Below are positions 1 to 7,040 of a DNA stretch of 62,224 bases, one piece after another; the stretch's first letter is position 1; each line of letters begins with the position of its first letter. Source of the stretch: Alphaproteobacteria bacterium (GTDB lineage: Bacteria > Pseudomonadota > Alphaproteobacteria > Rs-D84 > CASDRH01); the NCBI GenBank assembly GCA_025210155.1, contig JAOASE010000008.1:1-62224 (forward strand), written 5' to 3'. A program made the translations under genes and the position numbers. The notes below the pieces were generated by a model. The model worked only from the letters and a program-made list of their open reading frames with translations. It was not told the origin of the DNA and made no database searches.

Positions 1-762
1 AAGAAAGCTGCTGTTGCTAAACCTGTAGCTAAGAAAGCTCCAGTTAAGACTGTTAAGAAAACTACTACTGTGGCTAAAAAAGCAGTTGTTAAGAAGGCTA
101 CTGTTAAAGTTGCTGCTCCTAAAAAAGCAGCTAAGAAAGTTGCCACTAAAACTGTGAAAAAAGCTACTGTGAAAACAGTTGCTAAAAAGACTGTTAAGAG
201 AACTGTTTCAGTTAAAACTACTCCTGTTAGCAAAGAAAGTTTCAACGATAGACTTTTAAGAAAATGGTTAGTTGGAAATTCTAATGAAGTTCTTTCTGAA
301 AATAAATTTAACTATTTCAAAAAAATGATTACTAAATTTGAGCAAAGAGATGGTAAATTTGCATTTTCATGGAATATATTTGCTGCTCTTTATAACTTCT
401 TATATAGTTTCTTTAGAAAAGACTATGTTGGTGGTTTAGTTGTTGTTGCCGTATTAAAACTTATTGATATTCTTGCTACTATGTATGCAGTTGAAGCCGG
501 TGTTACTTATTATGGTGCATTTAGCTTTGTTCATCTTTTTGTTCTTGCTATGGTTGGTTCATCTCTTGTTAATTATAGATTGTTCCACAAGTTTGAAGCA
601 GATAAAAAAGTTATTTCTTCTGTTTCAGATAAAGAGCAAGCTTTAAAAGTTATGCAAGACCTTGGTGGTGTTCATAGCTTCTGGAGAATTGCTATGATTG
701 CAATAACTATTGCTTTAGTTTTATTGTCTATTGCAGTTAATACTGGATATATTGGTATTTAA
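1..762 (+). CDS. DUF2628-like inner-membrane protein with Lys/Ala-rich N-terminal tail (5' partial)
   Basis: The reading frame is open from the first base, so the true start lies outside the window; a GTG at 70 is only an internal codon. The first ~75 visible codons are a repetitive Lys/Ala/Val/Thr tail resembling histone H1-like tails (AKKA, VKKA units). The body has a FAFSWNIFAALYNFLYSFFR stretch like the FSWNWAAFFFGPFW-type signature of DUF2628 proteins, followed by three hydrophobic segments (GGLVVVAVLKLIDILATM, FVHLFVLAMVGSSLV and AMIAITIALVLLSIAV). It is probably an inner-membrane protein with a cationic cytoplasmic tail. Function is unknown. A terminator follows directly. Confidence 0.6.
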   Translation, partial: KKAAVAKPVAKKAPVKTVKKTTTVAKKAVVKKATVKVAAPKKAAKKVATKTVKKATVKTVAKKTVKRTVSVKTTPVSKESFNDRLLRKWLVGNSNEVLSENKFNYFKKMITKFEQRDGKFAFSWNIFAALYNFLYSFFRKDYVGGLVVVAVLKLIDILATMYAVEAGVTYYGAFSFVHLFVLAMVGSSLVNYRLFHKFEADKKVISSVSDKEQALKVMQDLGGVHSFWRIAMIAITIALVLLSIAVNTGYIGI

Positions 763-787
763 TTAACTACCTTTAGGGAAAGATAAT

Positions 788-824
788 AATCCGCTTTTCG
801 TAAATACGTTTAGCGGATTTTTTA
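788..824 (+). terminator. Intrinsic terminator
   Basis: AATCCGCT and AGCGGATT form an 8-bp stem followed by a T run, just after the DUF2628-like gene. Confidence 0.8.
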
Positions 825-832
825 TTATTATC

Positions 833-861
833 TTGACTTAGGAAACAATTCGCTATAGTCT
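833..861 (+). promoter_or_regulatory. Promoter of sRNA A
   Basis: TTGACT at 833-838; at 17-bp spacing the -10 is TAGTCT (856-861), with TATAGT at 854-859 as an alternative. It starts immediately after the preceding terminator. Confidence 0.5.
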
Positions 862-865
862 GACA

Positions 866-975
866 TTAACAACAATTTAAAATTTTAGGGTTGCCCTACT
901 CCTTAATAGGGCTACAAATTAAACTTTCCATAAAAAGGCCTTTCTTTCGAGACTTGTTCAAAGGGCCTTTTTTTA
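866..975 (+). ncRNA. sRNA A (first unit of the small-RNA array)
   Basis: Short transcription unit without an ORF. It lies between a TTGACT promoter (833-861) and an intrinsic terminator (AAAGGCC at 934-940 pairing with GGCCTTT at 964-970, then a T run). It contains a second hairpin, GCCCTA (893-898) with TAGGGC (907-912). Unlike its downstream neighbours it lacks AGGTTTAAATT. I do not recognise it as 6S, SRP, tmRNA or RNase P RNA. The 5' end is inferred from promoter spacing. Confidence 0.5.
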
Positions 976-995
976 TTCAGATCTAGTTACTTTTA

Positions 996-1060
996 TATAA
1001 TTGAGTTTTTTTATTAATCCACCATTTTATACAACGGTATAACTAAGGTGGATTTTTTAT
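996..1060 (+). terminator. Terminator-like hairpin, possibly a ~50-nt RNA
   Basis: AATCCACC (1016-1023) pairs with GGTGGATT (1047-1054) and is followed by a T run; an inner TTATAC/GTATAA stem lengthens the hairpin. A TATAAT lies at 996-1001 with only a weak -35, so this could be a tiny RNA or a second terminator for sRNA A. Confidence 0.4.
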
Positions 1061-1064
1061 TATA

Positions 1065-1093
1065 TTGACTCTAAAAAAAAAGGGTTATATAAT
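1065..1093 (+). promoter_or_regulatory. Promoter of sRNA B, with GANTC site in the -35
   Basis: TTGACT (1065-1070), 17 bp, TATAAT (1088-1093). The base after the -35 box makes GACTC at 1067-1071, a CcrM-type GANTC site. Confidence 0.7.
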
Positions 1094-1099
1094 GTTCTT

Positions 1100-1345
1100 T
1101 AAGTCTACATTTAAACTATTCCAAGCTGTGTTTCTTGGCGAAACAGTGTCAGCTTAGGAAGATTAGCTTACAACTTGGAATGTCACCGCCAAAGGACATT
1201 TCATTAAGGGAGTTGGGAACAAAACCTATGAATGCATTGAGAAAAATCATTCATTAGAAATTCCATGTGGATTTAAATTAGGTTTAAATTTAAGGGGGCA
1301 TATAGTTGGAGAAACGTCTAGTGATGAAGATTGTGCCCCCTTTTC
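1100..1345 (+). ncRNA. sRNA B, ~245-nt structured RNA with AGGTTTAAATT seed
   Basis: No ORF with a ribosome site. The 5' part is rich in nested stems: ATTCCAAG (1118-1125) with CTTGGAAT (1174-1181), AAGCTG (1123-1128) with CAGCTT (1150-1155) enclosing TGTTTC/GAAACA, AATGTC (1179-1184) with GACATT (1195-1200), and TGAATG (1229-1234) with CATTCA (1248-1253). AGGTTTAAATT (1280-1290) then precedes a terminator hairpin, AAGGGGGCA (1292-1300) with TGCCCCCTT (1334-1342). The 33-nt loop carries GTTGGAGAAACGTCTA and ATGAAGATT and is nearly identical to that of sRNA E. The seed is the reverse complement of the leader element of many small genes here. Family not recognised. Confidence 0.6.
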
Positions 1346-1370
1346 CTTTATTAAAAATAACAAATAAAAT

Positions 1371-1438
1371 ATTTCAGGTTTAAGTTAGTGTAAAAAACCT
1401 CTTGGTGGCTAGTCATAGTTTATCTAAGAGGTTTTTTT
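1371..1438 (+). ncRNA. sRNA C with AGGTTTAAGTT seed
   Basis: AGGTTTAAGTT at 1376-1386 is followed by an intrinsic terminator, AAACCTCTT (1395-1403) with AAGAGGTTT (1426-1434) plus a T run. Layout and length match sRNA D. A clear -35 box is missing (TAAAAT at 1365-1370 could be a -10), so it may instead arise by read-through and processing from sRNA B. Confidence 0.45.
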
Positions 1439-1439
1439 G

Positions 1440-1468
1440 TTGACTCTCATATTTTTATATAATATAAA
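1440..1468 (+). promoter_or_regulatory. Promoter of sRNA D, with GANTC site in the -35
   Basis: TTGACT (1440-1445), 17 bp, TATAAA (1463-1468). GACTC at 1442-1446 overlaps the -35 box. Confidence 0.65.
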
Positions 1469-1474
1469 TACACC

Positions 1475-1543
1475 ACTAAAGGTTTAAATTAAGATTAAAA
1501 ACCTCTCGACTACTTAGAAAAGTTTGTTTGAGAGGTTTTTTTC
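1475..1543 (+). ncRNA. sRNA D, ~68 nt, seed near the 5' end
   Basis: From the promoter spacing, transcription should start near 1475. AGGTTTAAATT (1480-1490) would then lie about 5 nt from the 5' end, as seeds often do in trans-acting sRNAs. The rest is a terminator hairpin, AAAACCTCTC (1497-1506) with GAGAGGTTTT (1530-1539), plus a T run. No ORF. Confidence 0.6.
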
Positions 1544-1572
1544 TTGACTATAGATAGAAAAGATACTATACT
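1544..1572 (+). promoter_or_regulatory. Promoter of sRNA E
   Basis: TTGACT (1544-1549), 17 bp, TATACT (1567-1572). It begins within a few bases of the sRNA D terminator. Confidence 0.65.
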
Positions 1573-1578
1573 TTCAAT

Positions 1579-1683
1579 TGTTAGTTGTATTTTTAAACAA
1601 TTAATAAATTAGGTTTAAATTTGGAGTGCCCTATATGTTGGAGAAACGTCTAACAATGAAGATTGGGGCACTCCTTCCTTTTT
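1579..1683 (+). ncRNA. sRNA E, ~100 nt, with AGGTTTAAATTT seed and conserved-loop terminator
   Basis: The 5' part can fold as AATTGTT/AACAATT (1576-1602). AGGTTTAAATTT follows at 1611-1622. The terminator is GGAGTGCCC (1623-1631) with GGGCACTCC (1666-1674). Its stem sequence differs completely from that of sRNA B, while the loop (GTTGGAGAAACGTCTA, then ATGAAGATT) is nearly identical. This is compensatory change in the stem with a conserved loop, good evidence for a functional RNA. No ORF with a credible ribosome site. Confidence 0.6.
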
Positions 1684-1792
1684 ATTTGTAACTATTTTTG
1701 ATGCATAAAAGACTTGTTTCTTGAATCGTTTTGTGCTATATTTGTTTTGTTTTAGGAAAAGGATATTTAAAGCAAAATTTAGGTTAGAACTT

Positions 1793-3955
1793 ATGATAAA
1801 TAATTACTTAAATACTGATTTAAAATTTATCAAAGGTGTTGGCGAAAAAACTGCTGATAAGTTTTATACCTTATTAAATGGAGGACAAATTGTTAGAGAA
1901 ATCTTGTACCACTTTCCTGTGGATTTTTTGGATAGGACGTATAATCCTAAAATATCTTCCCTTTTAGATGGCACCTCACCTGTTGGGAAAGTTGCTACTT
2001 TAAAAGTTGAAATTCTTCAACATAAGAAAGGTTATAAAAGATCTCCCTATAAAGTTATTTGTTCTGATGGAACTGGCAGAATTGCTATTCCTTTTTTTAA
2101 TGTTAAATATGCCGATTGGATTAGAGAAAAGTTGCCTACTGGGCAGGTTCGTGTTATTTCAGGAAAAGTAGATAAGTTTCGTGGTGAGTTGAGCATGTCT
2201 CATCCTGATTATGTATTAAATGAAAAGTATTTTAACGACATTCTTATTATGGAAACTATTTATCCACTAACAGCTGGACTACCTAATAAATCCGTTAGAG
2301 GTGCCATTACAAGGATTCTAAATCATTTAGATAGATTGGCTGGAATGCCAAAGTCTTCCGATAGAAAAGAAGCTGATATTACTGATGAATGGATAGATAA
2401 AAGAATGATTGGGCAAGATGATTTTCCATCTTGGTTGGAAGCTATGAAAGCTATGCATTTTGCTAAAGATAGAGATGCCTTAGAACCTGACTTTTTACCT
2501 AGAAAAAGATTGGCTTATGATGAAATTCTTGCATCTCAGTTGGCACTAGCGTTATTACATAGAGATGAGAGGGAGCTTAAGGGTATTTCTACTCATGGAG
2601 ATGGTAGATATGTTAAAAAGTTATTGGATGCCCTACCCTTTGATTTGACTACAGCTCAGAAAAGATCTGTTGATGATATTTTTCAAGATATGGCCACACC
2701 TAAGAGAATGTTGCGTTTGTTACAAGGAGATGTTGGAAGTGGTAAGACTGTTGTGGCTTTAATGTCACTTCTAAATGCTGTTGAGGCTGGTGGTCAAGCA
2801 GTTTTAATGGCTCCAACAGATTTACTTGTTAGGCAGCATTTTAAAGATTTGTTTGAGCTATTGAATAAGGCTGGATTATTAGATGAAGTTCCTATTGAGC
2901 TTATTACAGGTAAGGATAAGGCTGCTGTTAAGAGAGAAAAATTAGGTAAATTAGCTTCTGGTCAGGTTAAGATTGCTGTTGGTACGCATTCATTATTCCA
3001 AGATAAAGTTGAGTTTGAGAATCTTACTTTAGCGGTGATTGACGAACAACATCGATTCGGAGTTGGGCAAAGATTAAATTTAGTAAGTAAAGCAAAAGAA
3101 AATCCTGCAGATGTTTTGGCTATGTCAGCTACACCGATTCCAAGGACATTAACTATGACTATTTATGGGGATATGGATCTTTCTATTATTGATGAGTTAC
3201 CTCCTGGAAGACAGCCAATTACTACCACGACTGTATCTGTTGAGAAATTAGATGAATTAACTTTATCATTGAAGAGTAAGATTGCTGAAGGTGAAAAGAT
3301 TTATTGGGTTTGCCCTCTTATTGAGGAAAGTGATAAGATGGATTTTGCAGCAGTTGAAACTCGTTTTAGATATTTGCAAGAGAGGCTTGGCGGGCAAGTT
3401 GCGTTTGTTCATGGGAAGACTGAAAAAGAAGAACGTGATGCTATAATGCAGAACTTTAAAAATCCAAATGGAACTGTGAAAGTGCTTGTTTCTACTACAG
3501 TTATTGAGGTTGGCGTTAATGTTCCTGATGCTACTATTATGGTTATAGAAAACTCTGAGAGATTCGGATTGTCTCAGTTACATCAGTTGAGAGGAAGAAT
3601 TGGTAGAGGTGATAAAAAATCTACTTGTGTACTACTTTTCGGAAGTAATGTAACCCCTATTGCAAAGCAAAGGTTGATAGCTATGAAAGAAACTCAAGAC
3701 GGTTTTGTGTTAGCTGAAGAAGATTTGAAGCTTCGTGGTGCTGGAGAGATTTTAGGAACTAAGCAGTCTGGCTTCCCTCGTTTTAAAGTTGCAGATTATG
3801 GAAATGATAAAGAGCTATTTTATGCTGCTAAAGATGATGTGAAGATGATTCTTCATAAAGATCCTTACTTACAGACAGATCGTGGTAGAGCTTTGAGATG
3901 TCTTCTTAAGCTGTTTGGAAAGGATAAGGATTTAATAAATATTATTGCCGGATAA
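1793..3955 (+). CDS. recG: ATP-dependent DNA helicase RecG
   Basis: RecG remodels stalled forks and branch-migrates Holliday junctions. The 720-aa protein has the N-terminal wedge/OB region (FIKGVGEKTADKFYTLL near the start), a Walker A (GDVGSGKT), a DEQH box (VIDEQHRFGVGQR), motif III (AMSATPIPRTLTM) and a C-terminal helicase half ending in QLHQLRGRIGRG and an LKLRGAGEILGTKQSG region, all typical of RecG. The ATG at 1793 is preferred over the upstream in-frame ATG at 1721, because conserved RecG sequence begins there and the extension is hydrophobic and unrelated. Monocistronic; a bidirectional terminator follows. Confidence 0.95.
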   Translation: MINNYLNTDLKFIKGVGEKTADKFYTLLNGGQIVREILYHFPVDFLDRTYNPKISSLLDGTSPVGKVATLKVEILQHKKGYKRSPYKVICSDGTGRIAIPFFNVKYADWIREKLPTGQVRVISGKVDKFRGELSMSHPDYVLNEKYFNDILIMETIYPLTAGLPNKSVRGAITRILNHLDRLAGMPKSSDRKEADITDEWIDKRMIGQDDFPSWLEAMKAMHFAKDRDALEPDFLPRKRLAYDEILASQLALALLHRDERELKGISTHGDGRYVKKLLDALPFDLTTAQKRSVDDIFQDMATPKRMLRLLQGDVGSGKTVVALMSLLNAVEAGGQAVLMAPTDLLVRQHFKDLFELLNKAGLLDEVPIELITGKDKAAVKREKLGKLASGQVKIAVGTHSLFQDKVEFENLTLAVIDEQHRFGVGQRLNLVSKAKENPADVLAMSATPIPRTLTMTIYGDMDLSIIDELPPGRQPITTTTVSVEKLDELTLSLKSKIAEGEKIYWVCPLIEESDKMDFAAVETRFRYLQERLGGQVAFVHGKTEKEERDAIMQNFKNPNGTVKVLVSTTVIEVGVNVPDATIMVIENSERFGLSQLHQLRGRIGRGDKKSTCVLLFGSNVTPIAKQRLIAMKETQDGFVLAEEDLKLRGAGEILGTKQSGFPRFKVADYGNDKELFYAAKDDVKMILHKDPYLQTDRGRALRCLLKLFGKDKDLINIIAG

Positions 3956-3958
3956 GAA

Positions 3959-3994
3959 AAAGGAGTGGATTAAAACCACTCCTGTATTTTTTTA
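3959..3994. terminator. Bidirectional intrinsic terminator
   Basis: AGGAGTGG/CCACTCCT stem with T runs on both strands, between recG and the convergent 4005-4454 gene. Confidence 0.8.
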
Positions 3995-4004
3995 ACAATT
4001 AGTA

Positions 4005-4454
4005 TTAATTTACTTTTTTAAGCTCCGGCATTATTGCTATTCTATAGCTTTTTCCCCAGATATAATCTAGAGAATTTTTGAATGCTTCTAGGTGATCGCT
4101 TGCCTCACCTCTTAAATTTCCGTAAACTATGAAATTTACGATTGCTTCAATAAATTCCTCTGAAAATTGAACTTTGTTAAAGCTTAGTCCTCGCCTCCTA
4201 TGAATGTCATCCAAATGTGATTTGTAGATATAGTAGACTTCTGTGCTATCAGAATCTGGCAGGATAAAATCGTATTTTTTTAATACCAATCTTAACTCTG
4301 CACTTAGTAGACTATTAAATGTCTTAAGAAAACTTTTACTACAATTACTATTGATGTCATCACTCAAAACTTCTGCAGTGAATTGAACATTGCTATTTGT
4401 AGATAGAAAATTAACAATTTTATCCGCTACTGGCTTTACTAACTTTGTTTCCAT
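4005..4454 (-). CDS. Orphan protein, IWG-motif family member 1
   Basis: A 149-aa soluble, acidic, mainly helical protein of unrecognised family. Its C-terminal third (FKNSLDYIWGKSY) matches the protein at 5099-5554 (FHSLVDIIWGESY) and more weakly the one at 4582-4944 (FEKLFLSIWGEE), so the three tandem genes are diverged paralogues. It has its own promoter (4496-4524) and no Shine-Dalgarno. The leader carries only a rearranged form of the element (AAAACCTTTTTTAAATC). No signal peptide or membrane segment. Function unknown. Confidence 0.7.
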   Translation of the reverse strand: METKLVKPVADKIVNFLSTNSNVQFTAEVLSDDINSNCSKSFLKTFNSLLSAELRLVLKKYDFILPDSDSTEVYYIYKSHLDDIHRRRGLSFNKVQFSEEFIEAIVNFIVYGNLRGEASDHLEAFKNSLDYIWGKSYRIAIMPELKKVN

Positions 4455-4524
4455 ATTATTGATTTAAAAAAGGTTTTATAAATATTGATAAAAACAATAT
4501 AGTTGGTTGACTTTATTTTGTCAA
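4455..4524 (-). promoter_or_regulatory. Promoter and degenerate leader element
   Basis: Minus strand: TTGACA (4524-4519), 17 bp, TATATT (4501-4496), then a leader with AAAACCTTTTTTAAATC before the ATG at 4454. Confidence 0.6.
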
Positions 4525-4539
4525 GAATTCTTTCCTGAA

Positions 4540-4573
4540 ATAAAAAAAGGTGAGATATAATAAATCCCACCTT
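4540..4573 (-). terminator. Intrinsic terminator of the 4582-4944 gene
   Basis: Minus strand AGGTGGGA/TATCTCACCT imperfect stem followed by seven T. Confidence 0.7.
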
Positions 4574-4581
4574 AAATTCTT

Positions 4582-4944
4582 TTATACAGCAGCGGCTGTT
4601 GTAGCAACGGCAACCTCTTCGGATACCTGAACTTCCTCACCCCAAATACTTAAAAATAGTTTTTCAAATATAATGGCTTCTTTTTTCGAATGAACATATC
4701 CATCGATATATCCTGTTCTGAAAAAAGATTGTACTGCAAGCTTTACATCCATATCAACGTCTACCTCTCTTAATTCTTCATTAACAAAAGAAATTAGTCT
4801 ACTTAGAAAAACATTTAACATAAGTGTCATGTTTTTATTTGAACTAAGACCTTTGTAAACCATTGAGGCGATGGCCGATAAATATGTATTTTCTTCTATT
4901 GATTCGATTAATTTATAAATTAATCTTCTTTCCCGTGTTTTCAT
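4582..4944 (-). CDS. Orphan protein, IWG-motif family member 2
   Basis: A 120-aa protein starting MKTRERRLIYKLIES. An in-frame ATG at 4974 exists, but translating from it would read through the leader element (TTTAAACCTA, 4962-4953) and the start would sit next to the -10 box, so 4944 is chosen. The C-terminus has LFLSIWGEE, shared with both neighbours, and ends in an Ala/Thr/Val tail. Predicted helical and cytoplasmic; function unknown. Its own terminator follows. Confidence 0.7.
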   Translation of the reverse strand: MKTRERRLIYKLIESIEENTYLSAIASMVYKGLSSNKNMTLMLNVFLSRLISFVNEELREVDVDMDVKLAVQSFFRTGYIDGYVHSKKEAIIFEKLFLSIWGEEVQVSEEVAVATTAAAV

Positions 4945-5005
4945 AAATATTTTAGGTTTAAACTTTCTATACATAAATTATAGTCAAATCAAATATATTT
5001 GTCAA
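4945..5005 (-). promoter_or_regulatory. Promoter and TTTAAACCTA leader element
   Basis: Minus strand: TTGACA (5005-5000), 17 bp, TATAAT (4982-4977), 12 nt, AGTTTAAACCTA, then the ATG at 4944. Confidence 0.75.
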
Positions 5006-5021
5006 GTAAAAAGTTGTAAAA

Positions 5022-5052
5022 TTAAAAAAGATGGGGTATAAAAACCTCATCT
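5022..5052 (-). terminator. Intrinsic terminator of the 5099-5554 gene
   Basis: Minus strand GATGAGGT/ACCCCATC imperfect stem followed by TTTTTT. Confidence 0.7.
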
Positions 5053-5098
5053 CTCTTAAAATTTTGCTAAAAAATAGATATTTTTAAAACACCTTATT

Positions 5099-5554
5099 TT
5101 ACATCTCTACCTCTGCGGTAGATTGTGAATTCACTATTTCCAATAAGTAATTTAAATAACTTTCTCCCCAGATTATATCTACTAAGGAATGAAATGTTTT
5201 CTCGTATGATTTAAAATCTCTTTCCTCCCAGGCACCCCTTGTTAGAAAAGTATAAATCGCGCTCTTAGCTTCCTTACCAATAAACCCATCTTTCTTTTCA
5301 TCTACGGGATGAATGGCACTGAAAATAATGGTTAACATATCTTCATGTACAATGTCAAACTCATATCTATCGAATACAACATTCAGATTGGATATTATTA
5401 GCTCTTGAAGCTCGGATAAAGACGAAATCTCAGTTTTATTTAAAATTGCATCTCTAGCGACTAATTGTAAATTGTAATCGCTCATTAGAAATGTTTCTGC
5501 TATAAGCTCTGCTACTGTTTTTATAGCATCGGACTCAAATAAAAATGTTTTCAT
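5099..5554 (-). CDS. Orphan protein, IWG-motif family member 3
   Basis: A 151-aa acidic helical protein. It aligns along much of its length with the 4005-4454 product: a middle RYEFDI versus KYDFIL, an EAKSAIYTFLTRG versus EAIVNFIVYG segment, and SLVDIIWGESY versus SLDYIWGKSY. It was not recognised as a known family. It is a single unit with its own promoter and leader element (AAATTTAAACTTA directly before the ATG), and has no Shine-Dalgarno. Confidence 0.7.
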   Translation of the reverse strand: MKTFLFESDAIKTVAELIAETFLMSDYNLQLVARDAILNKTEISSLSELQELIISNLNVVFDRYEFDIVHEDMLTIIFSAIHPVDEKKDGFIGKEAKSAIYTFLTRGAWEERDFKSYEKTFHSLVDIIWGESYLNYLLEIVNSQSTAEVEM

Positions 5555-5613
5555 TAAGTTTAAATTTAATTTTTTATGAATATAAAGCTATAATATATTT
5601 TTTTAACTGTCAA
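5555..5613 (-). promoter_or_regulatory. Promoter and leader element (AAATTTAAACTT)
   Basis: Minus strand: TTGACA (5613-5608), 17 bp, TAGCTT (5590-5585), then AAATTTAAACTT (5567-5556) abutting the ATG at 5554. Confidence 0.7.
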
Positions 5614-5614
5614 T

Positions 5615-6355
5615 CTAAACGTTGAAAATTTTCTTAGCATCTTCTGTATAGTCCTCTGTGCTTTTATCTCCTACTTCAGAAGTTTTATATATGTATAGAG
5701 GTTTGTGAAGTTTAGTAGGTGTTTTTGAAACTTTTTGAGCTTTAATAACAATTCTTTTTGCGAAATCATCTCCGATTTTTGAAAATATTGGGAATACTTC
5801 TATTGCTCCGCCCTGCTCGTTCTTTATACTTTGTATGATAGTATCAAGGCGTTCTGCTTGATGGATGATATAAAAACTTCCGTTGCTCTTTAGTTTTTTC
5901 ATACTTGCTGAAATCCATTTTTCTAATGGAAATTCTTTATTCTCTGTATGCGCTATAGATCTTCCATTGTCTGGAGATGTTTCACCTAAGTAATATGGAG
6001 GGTTTGTCATTACTGTATCAAAAAGTTTTTTCTTAAAATCTGAAGATTGTTTGCTTAAATCTTCTTTTATAACACTAAAGTTATTTTCGAAATTGTTTTC
6101 CTCTATTGAAAGTTTAAGTAGATTTAGTTGGCTTTCTTGTATATCTATAGATGTGAAGTTCTTATTATTCACTCTTGATGCTAGGCACAAAGTAGCTCCG
6201 CCATTGCCACAACCTATATCTAATATTTCTTTATCTTTGGATCTTAATTCTACGAAATGAGATAGAATTACGGCATCTTGAGAAACTTTCCAACCCTTTG
6301 AATTTTGCCAAATTTTTACCTTTTCTCCCAGTAGAGAGTTTAAAACTTTGTCCAT
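5615..6355 (-). CDS. tRNA1(Val) (adenine(37)-N6)-methyltransferase-like (TrmN6/YfiC family)
   Basis: A 246-aa class I SAM-dependent methyltransferase. It has the SAM-binding DIGCGNGGATLCLA motif, an acidic SAM-ribose position after beta-2 (SIDIQESQL) and the catalytic N6-adenine motif NPPYYLGE. The overall layout matches TrmN6/YfiC enzymes that modify A37 of tRNA1(Val). A Shine-Dalgarno (AAAGGA) precedes the ATG. Its 3' end nearly touches the promoter of the next minus-strand gene. It is a housekeeping-type gene and lacks the TTTAAACCT leader. Confidence 0.8.
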   Translation of the reverse strand: MDKVLNSLLGEKVKIWQNSKGWKVSQDAVILSHFVELRSKDKEILDIGCGNGGATLCLASRVNNKNFTSIDIQESQLNLLKLSIEENNFENNFSVIKEDLSKQSSDFKKKLFDTVMTNPPYYLGETSPDNGRSIAHTENKEFPLEKWISASMKKLKSNGSFYIIHQAERLDTIIQSIKNEQGGAIEVFPIFSKIGDDFAKRIVIKAQKVSKTPTKLHKPLYIYKTSEVGDKSTEDYTEDAKKIFNV

Positions 6356-6452
6356 AAGATTTTTCCTTTACTTTCAATATGTTTTATATATAATGTTTTA
6401 TAATTTATTTTATAACAGTTTGCAATTAAATTTTGCTTAGAGATGAATAATA

Positions 6453-7037
6453 ATGCTAGAAGAAAACGAAGAAATTATTGTTGAAGAACTTGATGAAAAC
6501 CTTGTCGTTGAAGATGATTACGATGAAATCATTGTAGAAGAAGATACTGAAGAAGAAGTTCTTATTGAAGATAATAACACTCTTACATTCAAAAAAGAAG
6601 CTGATATAGCAGTGAAAACTTCCATTGTGAAGGATATTTCTATTACAAATATTTTTAGAGGAATAAATAATTTTCTTGCTAATGATTATTTATTTTTAGT
6701 TGCTACTGTTTTTGTTTATATGTTCCTTAAAAAGGATAAGTTATCAAAAAGAGAATTTTCATCTGATAAAATTAGATTTAGTGCTTTGATGATGTTTTTC
6801 ATTATAATGGCAATATCTTTACCTATGCAATTTAAGAATGGTATGTTTTATTATCTATACCTGATTATAGCTTTTGTATTCTTTGCTGAATTGAAAAAGA
6901 GTTATAAGAGAATGAAATTTGATGAAGCTATTAAGGATAGTTTTAATATCACTAAAGAAGAAAAAAAATCTGGTGATTTTAATAGCATTGTTAGAACTAT
7001 TATTGAAAATATAAAAAATGAAAAAGGAGAAAAATAG
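6453..7037 (+). CDS. Membrane protein with acidic N-terminus
   Basis: A 194-aa protein. About 45 N-terminal residues are almost all Glu/Asp and hydrophobic (EEIIVEEL, EEDTEEEVLIED). Three hydrophobic segments follow (around YLFLVATVFVYMFL, ALMMFFIIMAISLPM and YYLYLIIAFVFFAEL), then a charged cytoplasmic tail. It forms an operon with 7041-7865 (3-bp gap). The family is not recognised. Confidence 0.7.
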   Translation: MLEENEEIIVEELDENLVVEDDYDEIIVEEDTEEEVLIEDNNTLTFKKEADIAVKTSIVKDISITNIFRGINNFLANDYLFLVATVFVYMFLKKDKLSKREFSSDKIRFSALMMFFIIMAISLPMQFKNGMFYYLYLIIAFVFFAELKKSYKRMKFDEAIKDSFNITKEEKKSGDFNSIVRTIIENIKNEKGEK

Positions 7038-7040
7038 AAT

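Noticed and set aside
1100-1345. 6S, SRP, tmRNA or RNase P RNA identity for sRNA B
   Set aside because: None of the diagnostic cores (SRP GNRA-loop domain, tmRNA tRNA-like ends, RNase P conserved regions, 6S open-complex bubble) could be recognised by eye; a covariance search would settle it.
1321-1685. Mini-ORFs in the sRNA loops (GGAG followed by ATGAAGATT)
   Set aside because: Both loops have a GGAG and an ATG in good spacing, but the following codons differ, run through the terminator stem and are not conserved as peptide. The loop is better explained as RNA.
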